Assembly (NCBI RefSeq): GCF_014839805.1 | Contig: NC_051129.1 | Coordinates: forward strand, 2,542,001 to 2,606,000 | Direction of reading: 5' to 3' | Origin: Manduca sexta | Lineage: Eukaryota; Arthropoda; Insecta; Lepidoptera; Sphingidae | Length of the DNA: 64,000 nt | Part shown: one piece after another, positions 34,017 through 45,832 of the stretch | Layout: every line of letters starts with the position of its first letter | Position numbering within the stretch: position 1 is the first letter of the stretch | Made by a program: the position numbers and the translations under genes | Notes under the pieces: generated by a model | Database searches by the model: none | Told to the model about the DNA's origin: nothing | The model's input: the letters and a program-made list of their open reading frames with translations, nothing else

Positions 34017-35047
34017 ATAATTCTGATAAAATGTTACGCATGACCATATAACAATTGCGGTTGGGGAGCATCAACACTGTTCATGAGTAAACTTAGCGCT
34101 AATCATCAGTCAAGGAACTCGATTGTTTTAAAATTGATCAATGAAACATCTGAATCGGTTTGACGAGATTTCTGAAAAATCCGAGATGACGTTGACTCCC
34201 TCCATCCCTTGGAACCTACTCTGTGGTTCGGTTTAAGTTATTATATTTGCGTTCTATTGTGTATAGGTTCGCAATTATTTCATTTTAATTTCTTTTGTTC
34301 TTGGATTTTTAAAATTTTCCTTTTGCACTAAATCATGCTTCTTAAGTGATTTTATATTAATAGAATAAGGTTGAGGTCAATTAATTTCTATTATTATGAT
34401 TTATATATTATTATTTTAAACTTTTACCCGTGGGGAAATCCCATATATGAGGGCTTTTTATAGGTATGTGCATTGTGCAATACAAGGAAAACATTCTGGG
34501 TATTAATTCAAATTTTGTATTTCGAGTTAGGAATCATGATTCAGCATTAGCCCAGCAATATTTTGCCGGTTTCTTCCGCGCTGCACTTCCTTATCGTTGG
34601 ATTTGATATTTTATCTGCAATGCTATTAATAAAAGACAAATGATTTGAAACCTGCTATTGCTAAAAATATGGTTGCTTTTTGAATGTAATTAAGTTTAAA
34701 AAGTGAGAGGGTAGGTAATATATAGTATGGAATACGTACTTATATTCTAAGTTTCTTTTCGTCTTTATTCGCGATCGGAATGATAGCTAAACTATGCTAT
34801 AAATTTTTTATAGTATTATTTAAAATTAATGCTAAAATATCGCATAAAAAACAATTTGTAACAAACAAAGAGCGCTGTCAGCTGTCTTCGTGTGTTTCCA
34901 GTTGTTACGCCGACGCTTTGGTACCACACGCGGTGACCGAATAACGCAAACACATTGTTTTGCATGCGACAACTGTTGCGGACTTGTTTGTTATGCTTCC
35001 TGCAACCGAGTTAGCGTTACACATTTTAAATTCTTGTGGATTCTGCA

Positions 35048-35155
35048 GACTTTAGGTTAAGTATTTGTGTATAAGTTCAGGGAGCCCTATTCCGTCTACG
35101 GGGCAAACCCGTCGTATTGCAATTGCACGCGTTCTAATTAAAAAACAGGTACCGA
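35048..35155. mobile_element. Partial MITE of the 53123 family
   Basis: CAGGGAGCCCTATTCCGTCT, ACGGGGCAAACCCGTCGTAT and TGCAATTGC match the left end of the MITE at 53123-53330. The right end is absent. Confidence 0.5.
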
Positions 35156-35206
35156 GGAAAATTTTGGGCATAAGTTGCAAATTTACGTATTGATGATATA
35201 GTATGT

Positions 35207-35511
35207 TTTTTTTATTGCTTTGAATGACGGGACGAGCTTGCCGTTCGCCTGATAGTAAGCGATACGACCGCCCATAAACAGTAGAAACACCAACACCTTG
35301 AATTAAACAACTATTGTTTGGTATTCCACTGCGCTCACCATCCTGAGGCATGAGATATTAAGTCTTTTTATGTCCAGTAGTTACAATAGGTAAAATGTCC
35401 TTCAAACCGGAACACAACAGTGACTACACACTGCTGCTTGGCAGCACAAATGGACATTGCGGTGGTACCTACCCAAGCGAACTTTCACATATGAGAAACC
35501 TACCACCAGTA
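35207..35511 (-). repeat. Repeat Z, long copy
   Basis: The most complete Z copy: TTTTATTGCTTTGAATGACG, GCTTGCCGTTCGCCTGATAG, CACTGCGCTCACCATCCTGA, CCGGAACACAACAGTGACTA, ATTGCGGTGGTACCTACCCA, ACCTACCACCAGT. Confidence 0.7.
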
Positions 35512-36119
35512 GATACATGTGGTCGTACTGCCCTAAAATTATGTAAAATATGTACTCAATTTGAGATGTCACGCTCCATCTGTCACCCGTGGGTCGAACT
35601 GAACGGAAATAGGAAGCCTGAACGCGGAACGTGCGTTTCTGTAATCTAATTTATGCCTTAACAGTTTTTGCATACATAAGGAAGCGTGTAAGGGCGGCTC
35701 CACACTTGTGCATAACTGCGTGAAAAACGCCGGTATTCCATTTTTTTATTTGTGTTCATGTCTTGAGTTTAAGAGATATAGCGAGAGAGAAAGCAGTATA
35801 AATTATTATAAACTTGGATGTGAGAAAAAACGCCGACAGAGATCGAACCGTGGGATTTGATAACATTACTAATTGCCACTAACTGTATCCTGAATGGAGC
35901 ACTTCCAATGAACATGGCTACGTTTCACTAACTGGTATATGGTTCTAGGGTATAAGTTATTTCTAGTATGTTATCATTATTAATATTATTCGGACTAAAG
36001 TTTGCCTCACGATATTAAACTCATGACTTTCTTGATAGTCGAAATACGTGTTTTCGAACAAAAATGTCACAGTAGCACATTTAAATCCCAAGACATAATT
36101 AATGAAGTGCATAACGCAT

Positions 36120-36298
36120 ATTTTTCATCGTGGACCCGGCTTTAGGGTGCGCACGCGCCGGCGACATAACGAGTCGCGTGGCTGGCGCGGGCAGACGCGC
36201 CACTGTCAACAGATCGAACGAAACACGCCGTTCGGAATTCAATAATAAGTGCTATTATTACAAGTGATAAGTGTTTGTTAGTTATTGAACATTGGATT
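36120..36298 (+). promoter_or_regulatory. CpG-rich putative internal promoter and 5' UTR
   Basis: 36135-36235 is the most CpG-dense stretch of the intron (GGTGCGCACGCGCCGGCGAC, GGCTGGCGCGGGCAGACGCG). No ATG occurs in any frame between 36200 and the ATG at 36299. No TATA box at a clear position; an initiator was not fixed. Its position directly upstream of a short ATG exon with a strong donor suggests a TATA-less alternative promoter. Confidence 0.5.
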
Positions 36299-36325
36299 AT
36301 GCCTGGTGAAGTGCGTCGAACAAGG
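36299..36325 (+). CDS. Candidate alternative first coding exon (9 codons)
   Basis: ATG at 36299 (A at -3) opens nine codons, MPGEVRRTR, ending exactly at AGG/GTAAGG (GT at 36326-36327). It ends in phase 0, the phase needed to join the exon at 62962, which also begins at a codon boundary. The frame upstream is open back to TAA at 36167 without another ATG. It would replace the whole 245-residue K/E/S-rich N-terminus by a short basic peptide. No transcript evidence is available; the CpG-rich upstream context and phase match are the support. Confidence 0.5.
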
Positions 36326-37451
36326 GTAAGGATATTGTTGTTTTGTAAGTACGCGTGCACTTTTATATTGCGTAATGTAGCGATAGCCAGACTGTCTCCG
36401 ATACTGCTGCTCTATCTCGGTCTCTTGTATGAGGATAGTAAGGGACATAAACAATATTCGAATCGTTATTCGGGCTCATTCGAATCAGAATTTCAAGTAC
36501 AAGCCCATTGAGTGGTATAACACATGTTTTCCAGACCGTCACCACTAATGGCCGAACACATTAGCACAGAAATCTTATCTCCAAAGATGCACAACACCGA
36601 ACAATTATACACCTTGTGTCCTGGGGAATTAGATTCCGTTTCATTTGCACCGTGGGTATGTTTTGTTAACATTGATACAGCGATGCATACGTGATTTGAA
36701 GACAAGTGAAATAGTAAACATAATTTGTGACTCCGAAAATAGGTTTAGTAAATGTAGAAATAGATTAGTTGGTATGGCGATGTGTTTATCTTTTTTGAAG
36801 GTAGATAAATATATTTTATTCTAGTTTGTGACTCACGAAATGTTTTGCCGTATTTAGACTTGTTTAAAAACAATACGGGTCAGGTTTGCTTGTTAGTAAA
36901 AAAATATGTCTCCTTTAGATATCGTTTAGGTGTGTTTGTATGTAATACTGCGGGAAGCACTGACGGATAGATAACATTTATACACGCATATCAGGATGTT
37001 AGTAATATTCCAAATATATCGACGATTGATTCAAAAACAGGTGCGAGGAACATTTTGTGATAGGTCACGATTGCTTATTGTTTGCATGCTAGAGCATGTT
37101 TCATGTTTGAGGAAGACATTTAGAGAGAATTTGCTGTGACTCGGCTTCGTGTATTTTTATGGGGTTCAATATACTGTCGGTTTGAGTGCATCTGCATTTT
37201 ATTTATACGTGCATCATAGTGACCCCATTCACCTGATGGTAAGCATTTTGGCCATTCCGTTGTCGAGAGAGGCTAGAATGCTTTACAAATTAATAATTAC
37301 AGGTTTAAGATTACGGGAACATTAATTTCCATAACTTTGTGTTTTTGTTTTGTAGATTTCTAAGTTTTGTATATTAATTTTTGTATTCAATAATGGGGGT
37401 GACATTTTCATTAATGAAAAAACCCTCTAAGGAAATAAAGAGAAAAAAAAA

Positions 37452-37651
37452 ACCTGATGGTAAGTGGAGTGGGGTCCAATAGAATGTCGACTGACGAGAG
37501 ATGATTACCTCTCAGCATTGGACACAATTATACCAGCCTGTTGGAACTTATACACAGGCTGATCTCGGAAGGTGACACACGAGAGCCGCTATGGCGGGTT
37601 TTAACACCTTGTGTACTGTAGTCGCTGTTCGGGCGGATATAAAATATGTAC
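37452..37651 (-). repeat. Repeat R copy
   Basis: CCTGATGGTAAGTGGAGTGG, GTCGACTGACGAGAGATGAT, ACACAGGCTGATCTCGGAAG, CTATGGCGGGTTTTAACACC, GTCGCTGTTCGGGCGGATAT: family R read backwards. It ends where the LINE fragment begins. Confidence 0.65.
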
Positions 37652-37654
37652 TAA

Positions 37655-37860
37655 AAAGTTCTGGAGTGGCGACCACGAACCGGGAGACGCATCGTAGGCA
37701 GGCCCCCCACGAGATGGACCGATGATCTGATGAGGATCGCCGGAGTCCGATGGATGAGGGCGGCCCAAAACCGGTCCCTGTGGCGTTCAATGGGGGAGGC
37801 CCATGTCCAGCAGTGGACGATTCCCAGCTGAAATAATGATGATGACTACCACCAGCATGT
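37655..37860 (+). mobile_element. RTE-like LINE, 3' end of ORF2 with (TGA)n tail
   Basis: An open frame of about 55 codons from 37664 ends at TGA 37829-37831. It contains GRPPTRWTDDLMRIAGVRWM, then AAQNRSLWRSMGEAHVQQWT and IPS, the characteristic C-terminus of lepidopteran endonuclease-reverse transcriptases of the RTE type. A short AATGATGATGA tail follows. The copy is 5'-truncated, so no reverse transcriptase domain remains. Clade name is from memory. Confidence 0.75.
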
Positions 37861-40654
37861 GTTGCATTTATATGTTTGTGAGGCAATGGACGCATATCAA
37901 TCTAGCATTACTTCATTCAGATTTTTATGTCTCTCAAGTACAAGACGAGCACATTACGATGGTAAGCAAAAGCAGTAGCAACACGACACAGAACAATAAT
38001 ATAAATATTGCACCGTGTGGTTTTTACACAGCACTCGTCCTAACATTAAAGGTATCATAACCCGGTAATTATAGTATATTACGATGTCGGTTTGCAGACG
38101 GCTATTTAGATTTTTATTGCCTGTGTTTTATGTCTTAATCTCTTGTTGTTTTTATTGAAATAGATGTAAGACATAACAAAATACTAGAAAAAAGTCTGTC
38201 TAAAATAGTGTTATTAAAAAATGAGAACGAACTAGTTTATTTGTAATGTTTTTCCATTAGTTACGTAATGTTTTACTCGAGTTCAATGTTAGTGATATCA
38301 CGTGCCGTTTGAAACCTTGGGTAGGTATATAGAATTGAAAATGGTAAGCGATGGTAATTCTTGTCAACCAAGTTTTTATTACCGTTCAATATTTTTTTTT
38401 ACACATTCTCCCCGTCCCATCTTCACTAAATAGGCGGAAGACTGGGTTTTTCGAATTGATTTACCCAGGACCATATTCCCTAGAGATGATATTGCAACTT
38501 GATTATTTTTTGTAATAATATAAATAGCGTATTTAAGCTATGAGACCGTTGAGGTCTTGCATCTGATCTCATATTGGCAATAAATTGTATTTCACGTTTG
38601 GAAAATATATGGGCTAGTAAGTATAAAAATTGAACTAAATACGATGATAGCTTCCCCTTCACATTATTAGAGGTATGAATTGGAGCTATTGGACATGTGC
38701 TGCAGTGCCCCTTGGGGCCTAAAAGACGTCTTAATCAGACTCTCGCACATAACGAGTCCTGAATTATTTTTATTTGTATATAGCAAACGTAGTACTATTA
38801 GCAAAATTTTAAAAGCTTTTAAATCTTTTATAACTATTTAAATGTCAGTTGTTATTGTTAGCATACAGAAATAACAGCGGTATTTTTAAACATGCGCGTC
38901 ACACGTCAAGACGTCATAACACGTTAGTTATTGTGACATTTGCGATTGTGAAAAATAGAATGCAAATGCTTTCCAGTTTTGTAGGTCGTTGCGTAGAGCC
39001 GTGTTGGGTCTGAAAAAATACAGAATTATAACATTTTATATGGATAGGGGCTGGTAATTATTGGCGATTCTGAAACGGACGTGTAATCACGTTAATTCTT
39101 GAATTTATTATAAAATTTACGTATGATGTAAAGTATGACGTACACGCTTTTCAGGTTAGGTGGTGTAGGAAATAATTTGCTGAATATCAAGGTTGCGTCG
39201 GCCACGTGTAATGACGTCGACACGAATATAATCTGAAAAGTATTTATGACTTATGTATTTAAATGTATCATTTATAGTATTATAAATTGTAATGTGAATT
39301 GTGGAGCATGTCAATATTCAAGCTATTTTTGTAACTCTGACATGACTAGCTATTTATGTCTCTGAACTTTAAATGTTTTTTATTTGCTAAATCTCCGATG
39401 AACAGGTGGAGACATTTAAAAAAAAAATGTTTTTTATGTTGCTCGATATTGACTCTAATTGATACGACAGCCAAATCAAATCAAATCTTCGCCGGTGATT
39501 TTTGGTATATTAGTTGATATGCGTTTGCGAAGCGATTGCGGTTGTCGCGTGTTTTACTGTGGCTCGTATTTATACTTACAATATACGTAAGCATGTCAAT
39601 TACCCCTTCCGATTCGCACCTTAATCAATCCCTTATTAAAATATGAAACGTCACGGTTTTCTAGAATATTAGTCCCAATCTGTTTTGGCTTATGAAAATG
39701 TGTAGGAATCCTTTGCATTATATTAACGTGGTAATTTTATATGCAAGTATTATTTCAGTCTCTCGGCACGTAATGACGTAGATTACAGCGCGTAGGAATT
39801 GTGGCGATTAAAATGAACATAATTTATCCATGGTTTAAACATTATTTTGTACTTGATTTATGTTTTACAGTTTGCGTTTTTTTCGTGCCTAATATATTTA
39901 GTGATTCGTTTAATAACTGTTTTTGCGCCAAGTATAATTAAATACGTATTTAAATTTTAATTGTTTAGTTTTTAGGTTCATGAAATTTAAAAGAACACGT
40001 GCTATAATATTTTTTGTACGCGATGTTAAAGATTGGTTTCTGTTAAGGTAAGAATACTGAATTAGCGCGTCGAAAACGCGTTTCAAACTGAAAACAGTGA
40101 GTCGTTAGAAATTAAATAAGGAAAAAATTCGCCCCGCCTCTGGTTGCACTTCTATGAATTTAATTTTGCTTACTTTTTCAAATAAAGTACACAATAAATT
40201 AAATGTAAAAACGTATGTAAGGCTGCAGGTATGACAATACGCCTGTAGGGAGCTGACAACTAGTCGCTTGAAATGAAAAAATAAAACTTGTTTTTCTCGT
40301 TTATGTTCCGGCTTTCTATCACAAAGGGCGCACTGTATGAAAATATATGTGGTTTTGTATGTAATATAGAGCGTACACTTAAAAAGTCTCTTTATTAATA
40401 TCGCGTGAAGGTTGTCTATTTTATTTTTGTATCAAAATCAATATCCTTAGTGAATGATACTGAATAACACGAAATATGTTATTGATCAATTTTTAAAGTA
40501 TATTATGTGACAAAAATGAATTTTTTTTAAACCTTTGCGAACTCAAAGTGTCTGCACCAGGTCGTGTCCTACCGACTCCCTAACACGTTGAAAAGGCTAT
40601 CCACAATGATTGCAATTTATTTGTCCGTGAGCAGTGGCTAACATTATTTTTTAT

Positions 40655-40832
40655 AGACGGGCGAACGAGTAATTGGGTCAACTGATAGTAATAATTACCT
40701 TCGTCCATAAGCATCCAAAATATCACAGGAACCGTGTTGGCGTCTGAAGTAGGCTCTGTTTCTATTAGTAGGGGCATTATTTCTGCACTAGGCTAATGGC
40801 AAACTCGTCTCGTTATTCAAAGCAATAAAAAA
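40655..40832 (+). repeat. Repeat Z, degenerate copy
   Basis: Ends GCAAACTCGTCTCGTTATTC, AAAGCAATAAAAAAAAG, like the 3' end of family Z; the upstream part is heavily diverged. Confidence 0.4.
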
Positions 40833-41294
40833 AAGTTTTACCACTAGCCTCTAATGTCATTTTCATATCAAGCAATCAGAAGTTAACCTAATCGATTCGC
40901 CTATTTGACATAAGAAAATAACAAAACAGTGAATTCAATTAAATAACTTTTTCTTTAAACTCTTTTTGTGTCATAAAGTCGTTATTTGCAGAGCACTTTC
41001 AGCTATTTTCTATACGAAATAATCTGTTAGACATAGTGACGTCTAGTATATTGCAAATATTATTATACAGTTGCCTTGAGACGGAAAACATGAAGCAACT
41101 GTTTTGGTTTTCAAACATTGTGTATTTTCATAATTTGATACTGAACAGTATTAATAGTGGAACTAATTTTAAGTTTACGGCGAATTGAGTAACCTCCGTG
41201 TTTAAAGTCGGTTAAAAGGGAGAAATTTTCTTGCTCCGTTGTGGGATTCATGAAATACGAGTAATGTTTATGTGTTACTTATTATAATGTTAAC

Positions 41295-41410
41295 TGAAAT
41301 AAAACTATTTTTCGCATTTTATCGTGGTTTTTTGTATTTTAATATTTTGTCGGCGTTTCGAAGACTGCAGCCAAAAACCGCCATAAAATCCAAAAACATA
41401 AGAAATTATT
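41295..41410. mobile_element. MITE family D copy
   Basis: GAAATAAAACTATTTTTCGC, ATTTTATCGTGG, GTCGGCGTTTCGAAGACTGC, AACCGCCATAAAATCC, ACATAAGAAATTATT. The right arm is shortened. Confidence 0.6.
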
Positions 41411-41581
41411 ATTTATTATTAAATTTCATTTTATTTATAATCTACATATAAACGGTTATTACTGTGAAACGTGTCATTGGTGGTCGTATACCAGAGCTTA
41501 ATAAAAAAGTAATCATGCAAATGGGCTTATAAATATTAGAGTAATTTGTATGTATACATGAAAAAAATATACATCCTTCCA

Positions 41582-41700
41582 TCCTTTTTCAACCGACTTC
41601 AAAAAAAGGAGGTGGTTCTCAATTTGACTGTATTTTTTATGTTTGTTACCTAAGAAGTTTTGACTGGCTGAACCGATTTTGATTATTTTTATTTATTTTT
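41582..41700 (+). repeat. Interspersed repeat fragment (ACCGACTTC type)
   Basis: AACCGACTTCAAAAAAAGGA, GGTGGTTCTCAATTTGAC, then GCTGAACCGATTTTGAT: the same family as 8775-8905, better preserved. Confidence 0.5.
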
Positions 41701-41810
41701 GGAAAGTCGATTAAAAATGTAATAGCGAGTATGATAACGCAACGACACGTGCGCAAAGGTAGAAGGTTAACCATTGAGTTCAAAGTTCTACCGTGCCACG
41801 ATAAAAGGAA

Positions 41811-42051
41811 TGGTGGTTGGATATATTTTATATCCGCCCGTATAGTGACCACCGTACAAGGTGTTAAAATCCGCCATAGTGGCCTACGTAAGTGTCGCGT
41901 TCCGCTATCAACCTGTGTATATCCAGCTCCAACAGGCCGGCAAAATTGTGTCGACTGCCGAGGGGTAATCATCTCTCGTCAGTCGACATTCTATTGGACC
42001 CCACTCCACTTATCATCAGGTGCAGTGGAGACACATTTCAGTGCCCGTATA
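41811..42051 (+). repeat. Repeat R, full copy
   Basis: GTGGTTGGATATATTTTATA, TCCGCCCGTATAGTGACCAC, TTAAAATCCGCCATAGTGGC, CGCGTTCCGCTATCAACCTG, AATCATCTCTCGTCAGTCGA, CCCCACTCCACTTATCATCA. Frames of 95-121 codons across it are by-products. Confidence 0.65.
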
Positions 42052-42868
42052 AGAAAAGGAATATGTTTATTCATATTTGTTTACATACGCACGTAACAAA
42101 TCTAAGTTTATTAGTATTGATAATTGTCTATTCAAATATGCACATTAAACCTACCAGTCTAAAGTATTTTTTATGTTAATCATCTCATTTATAATTTAAT
42201 GTTTCAATGTCGCATATAAAGCGGATCAAGTTCACGTCATGATACATTTTTGGTTCAATATTTTTTATCATGTTTTTATGTTATTTAAAAATTTAGGCTT
42301 ATATTAAAGCCTCGTTATTATTAACCTTTTTTTAATCGTTAATTATATTTGAATTAATTGTGTTTTTTATTGGTTAACGATTTATAAATTTTAAACAAAT
42401 ATGTATATTAATAGCATTTGCTTAATATCTAATATTGTAATTTTAAATACGGTTTTCAATTAGCACTTAGTTGAAATACCCTTCAATGCTTTGTTAATTT
42501 AGTTACTACTCTAACGTTAGTGAATTTTTACTATTAATCAACAAATTTTTGGAAATGCTTAAACGATTTTTAGGTACTTTGTTAAATACATTTTTTTTTC
42601 ATTTATGAAATATATATAGTAAAACAATCAAATTCCTTGAAGTTGAGTTGCTAAGCTAACTTTTAACCTTCGAAGCAACAACAGTAATCATTAATGCCAA
42701 GGATTTTATTCTTGAGTATAAATTTCTTTTGCTAAATCAGCTTCTGTTTTTCTATGATGTAAAAAAGACTAGCTCCGTATCGAGGGAAATCCCTACAATT
42801 ATGATTTATTATGATTTTAGGTGGTAATCGTAAAATTAATATGATTATAATTGGAAACAATTACGTGT

Positions 42869-43121
42869 CGACGGTCCCTACGTAAAGTATCGAATCTGCA
42901 AGATTGCATTTTGCAGATGCAATACTTAGCGTAGGGACTGTCAAATATATATCGCTTGTTTAGTGTTTATTACCGTGGCGATAAGCACTTCAATCCTTAT
43001 TGTATTCAATAAATGCAGTTCATTTTAATAAGGACCGTTTCAATATCGACAGTCCCTACGCAAAGTATTGAATCTGTAAAATGCAATTTTGCAGATTCGA
43101 TACTATACGTAGGGACCGTCG
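42869..43121. mobile_element. 253-bp foldback element whose ends are each hairpins
   Basis: 42870-42942 and 43048-43120 are 73-bp inverted copies of each other, 68 of 73 positions matching by hand. Each 73-bp end is itself an imperfect palindrome (27 of 32 arm positions pair in the left one): GACGGTCCCTACG at the outside, AATCTGCAA near the loop, CGTAGGGACTGTC returning. A 105-bp AT-rich centre lies between. GTGT occurs at both borders (42865-42868 and 43122-43125), a possible 4-bp target duplication. No coding content. Confidence 0.8.
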
Positions 43122-43636
43122 GTGTATTTTAGTCAGTAACAATTGGCTTTAATGCTTATTATCCAAGGGCTATGTTTACTGAAATGTATTTTTAACATAT
43201 CCAACATATTCTTGTGAGGAATATTTCGGGAAAGCCTTCAGCCTCGAGCTATTGCTGGCGAGAAATATTTTTAATTTAATAAAACTCATATGGAACGTGT
43301 TCTAAGTTGGCAGCTTTGGATCCCTACTTTGTCCTATTGTTAGTGTTTACCGAACTAAATATAAATATAATATATTCTTCTTCACATTATATTAATTGGT
43401 TTCTCAGGATACAGGCTCAGCCTAATTTGACAACCTCTGGCAATTATTTTCTGAACGTTTCTTATATTTAAATTAAGAGTTTTTCATTTTCATTTTCTCT
43501 GAAATGCACTCCCACTCGATGTTAGGAGGATCACGAATTGTTTTGCATTCAAAGTAAAAGTTTGATTGCTGTTGCTTAGTGACGTAATCGAATCATATCA
43601 ATAATCGTCCACTAATATATTAGGTTTATAATATAC

Positions 43637-43898
43637 TAGCTGACCCGACAGACATTGTCTTGTTTTAACTATAAATTTGCAGCGCGCATACTGTCAATCG
43701 CTGACAGTTATGTAAAGTTAATAGTGTCGTTAAGTTTTCTTAAATTTTCATATTTTCCGCGCAATTTTTTGATTTTTTTCTTTCATAAGAACCTTCTCCT
43801 GACAATAAAAAAAAAACAACAAAAAAATAGTGAAATCGGTCCAGCCGTTCACGCGTGATGGCGTGACCAACGGAAATAGATACTCATTATTATATACC
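43637..43898 (+). repeat. Interspersed repeat (TAGCTGACCCGACAGAC type)
   Basis: Starts ACTAGCTGACCCGACAGACA, TTGTCTTG; ends AAATCGGTCCAGCCGTTCAC, GCGTGATGGCGTGACCAACG, ATTATTATATAC. This is a common lepidopteran repeat layout. The mariner sits at its 3' border. Confidence 0.55.
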
Positions 43899-45200
43899 TA
43901 GTCTTGCCATAAATATTGTAATAAAGAAAAAAGAAAATTGTTAACTGCAAATAACATTTATTACTTTTACAGTGTGTCAGTTTAATACATAAATATAAAA
44001 CAATTAAAAATATAAAAAAGCTTATTCGAAGTGGTCTCCATTGGCTGCAATACAGTCCTTTAAACGATGAGGCCAGTTATCAATAGAAGCACGCACTCTT
44101 TCCATGGGAAAATTCTTCACTGCCAATCGTATAGATTGTTTTAGGGACTCAAATTATCATGGCGTTTAGAGCAAGCTGTACTCTCTAAAACTGACCACAA
44201 ATCATAATCCAGCGGATTAAGATCGGGACTAGACGACGGCCAGTCTTCAGCTCTGATGAAGTCCGAAACGTTCGATTCCAACCAAGACTGCGTGGACCGA
44301 GCTTTATGACCCGGCGCCGAGTCTTGCTGGAAGGACCATACTTGGTTATTGAACATGGTGATGTTAAGGGGCTTAACTACCTTCTCAAGAATGGTATCTT
44401 GATACACTTGTGCCGATGTTTTGATACCTTTTTCACAAAAATATGGCTCAGTCACTCCTTCATAGCTAACACCCCACCAAACCATCACTGAAGTCGGATA
44501 ATGTCCACGTTGCACTCTGTCGACTAATTGGGAAGCTTCCTTAGAGCTTTGAGCATAAATACGGTCATTTTGTTTGTTAAAATGTTGCTCAATTGTAAAA
44601 ATTTTCTCATCCGTAAACAAAATTTTTCTGTGACCTCCCTTTGCGTACCGCTTCAGTAGTTGTTTCGATTTTACCACCCTATTCTTCTTTAAATTATCAG
44701 TTAAGAAATGGCCAGTGCGTCTCTTATAGGCTGCAAGTCCTAAGTCATCTTTTAAAATACGCGACATGGTTCTAGGTGCTATCTTCATTTCCCGAGATAA
44801 AATCTTTTGCTTTCGGACAGGATTTCTTCGAATTCTTTCCCTTACTGCTTTGACCACCTTTTTCGTACGAACACTACGTGGACGGCCAGATCTTTTCTGT
44901 CACAAACAGAGGAGGTCTCATTGTACCTATTAATAGCCCGGTACACAAACATTTTACTAATACCAAGTGTATGGAGAGTTTTAAAAATTGCATTTGGCTC
45001 CATACCTACTTTGTGTAATGCTATCACAGCGATTCGGTTCTCTTTATCACCCCACACCATTTTAATATCGCAAAATATTTTACAATGTATTGGCGCCAAA
45101 ATGAGAAAACACAATGAACAATCGTATAAAAATGACAGATTCGAAATTCAAATGTAATATTTTTTTATAATTAAGTGTAACAGTATTTATGGCCAGACTA
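43899..45200 (-). mobile_element. Complete mariner (DD37D, maT-like), 1.3 kb
   Basis: Inverted ends of about 25 bp: left TAGTCTTGCCATAAATATTG, right (reverse complement) TAGTCTGGCCATAAATACTG. TA dinucleotides form both outer borders (43899-43900, 45199-45200). The size and a single minus-strand transposase are usual for mariner. The left TIR has a few mismatches to the right one. Confidence 0.9.
44022..45060 (-). pseudogene. Mariner transposase (DD37D), two frameshifts
   Basis: Cut-and-paste DDE transposase. Start ATG at 45058-45060 (MVWGDKENRI); stop at 44022-44024 after GDHFE. N-terminal helix-turn-helix region (AVIALHKVGMEPNAIFKTLH), then a GRPR hook-like motif, second HTH (ILSREMKIAPRTMSRIL), and catalytic domain. 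Catalytic Asp codons are 44609-44611 (FTDEK), 44321-44323 (QQDSAPGH) and 44207-44209 (NPLDYDLW). The last two are 37 residues apart, which defines DD37D. The frame changes near 44893-44898 (T run, before RSGRPR) and near 44149-44151 (before ESLKQ); each looks like one missing base. About 346 codons in all, the usual family length. All three Asp are present, so decay is recent, or the frameshifts are sequencing errors. Confidence 0.9.
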
Positions 45201-45506
45201 AGTATATAGATTTATACGTACTTTGTATATTATTATTTGTGTCTACACAATATATTGCTTTTCAATATGTTTATTGAGTATGTTCGTGTAGTTATACTTT
45301 ACTTATGCTATATTGTTTGTAGTTTTTTTCTTTGCCATATTTTATCATAATATTATTTATTACACCTACATATCTATATTGCTTCATCTTTGCATCACTC
45401 AAAGGTCGATTGCTAGAGAATGCTTTCCACATTAAGTCTGCCTTATACATTGATCTATAAAAAGTGTGTAAATAAATAAGATTATAATGATACTATAATA
45501 TGAGCA

Positions 45507-45832
45507 AACGCGGCGATAGCCTAGTTGAGTGTGGAACGGACTGCCGAGACGAATGTCCGCACGTTCAAAACCCAAGGGCAGACACCTCTGACTTTTCTAA
45601 AATTATGTGTGTATTCTTTGTGAATTATCGCTTGCTTTAACGGTGAATGGAAGCATCGTGAGGAAACCTGCATACCTGAAAGGTTCTCTTTAGGAATTTT
45701 GATGATGTGTGAAGTCTATCAATCCGCACTAGGCCAGCGTGGTGGACTAAGGCCCATTCCCTCTCAGTTGTAGAGAAAGCCCATATCCAGTAGAAGGACA
45801 GTATACAATATAGAGCTGATAATAGTATTATT
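45507..45832 (+). mobile_element. SINE family S1, 326 bp, 9-bp target duplication
   Basis: ATATGAGCA flanks it exactly (45498-45506 and 45833-45841). Head GCGGCGATAGCCTAGTTGAG, CCGAGACGAATGTCCGCACG, GTTCAAAACCC; body AATCCGCACTAGGCCAGCGT; tail AGAGCTGATAATAGTATTAT. It defines the S1 borders in this window. Confidence 0.85.

Noticed and set aside
34870..35010. Possible promoter or exon in a GC-richer patch
   Set aside because: No ATG with a phased donor and no coding frame; kept as unexplained intron sequence.
41731..42179. + ORFs of 121 and 95 codons and a minus ORF of 108
   Set aside because: All lie over repeat R.
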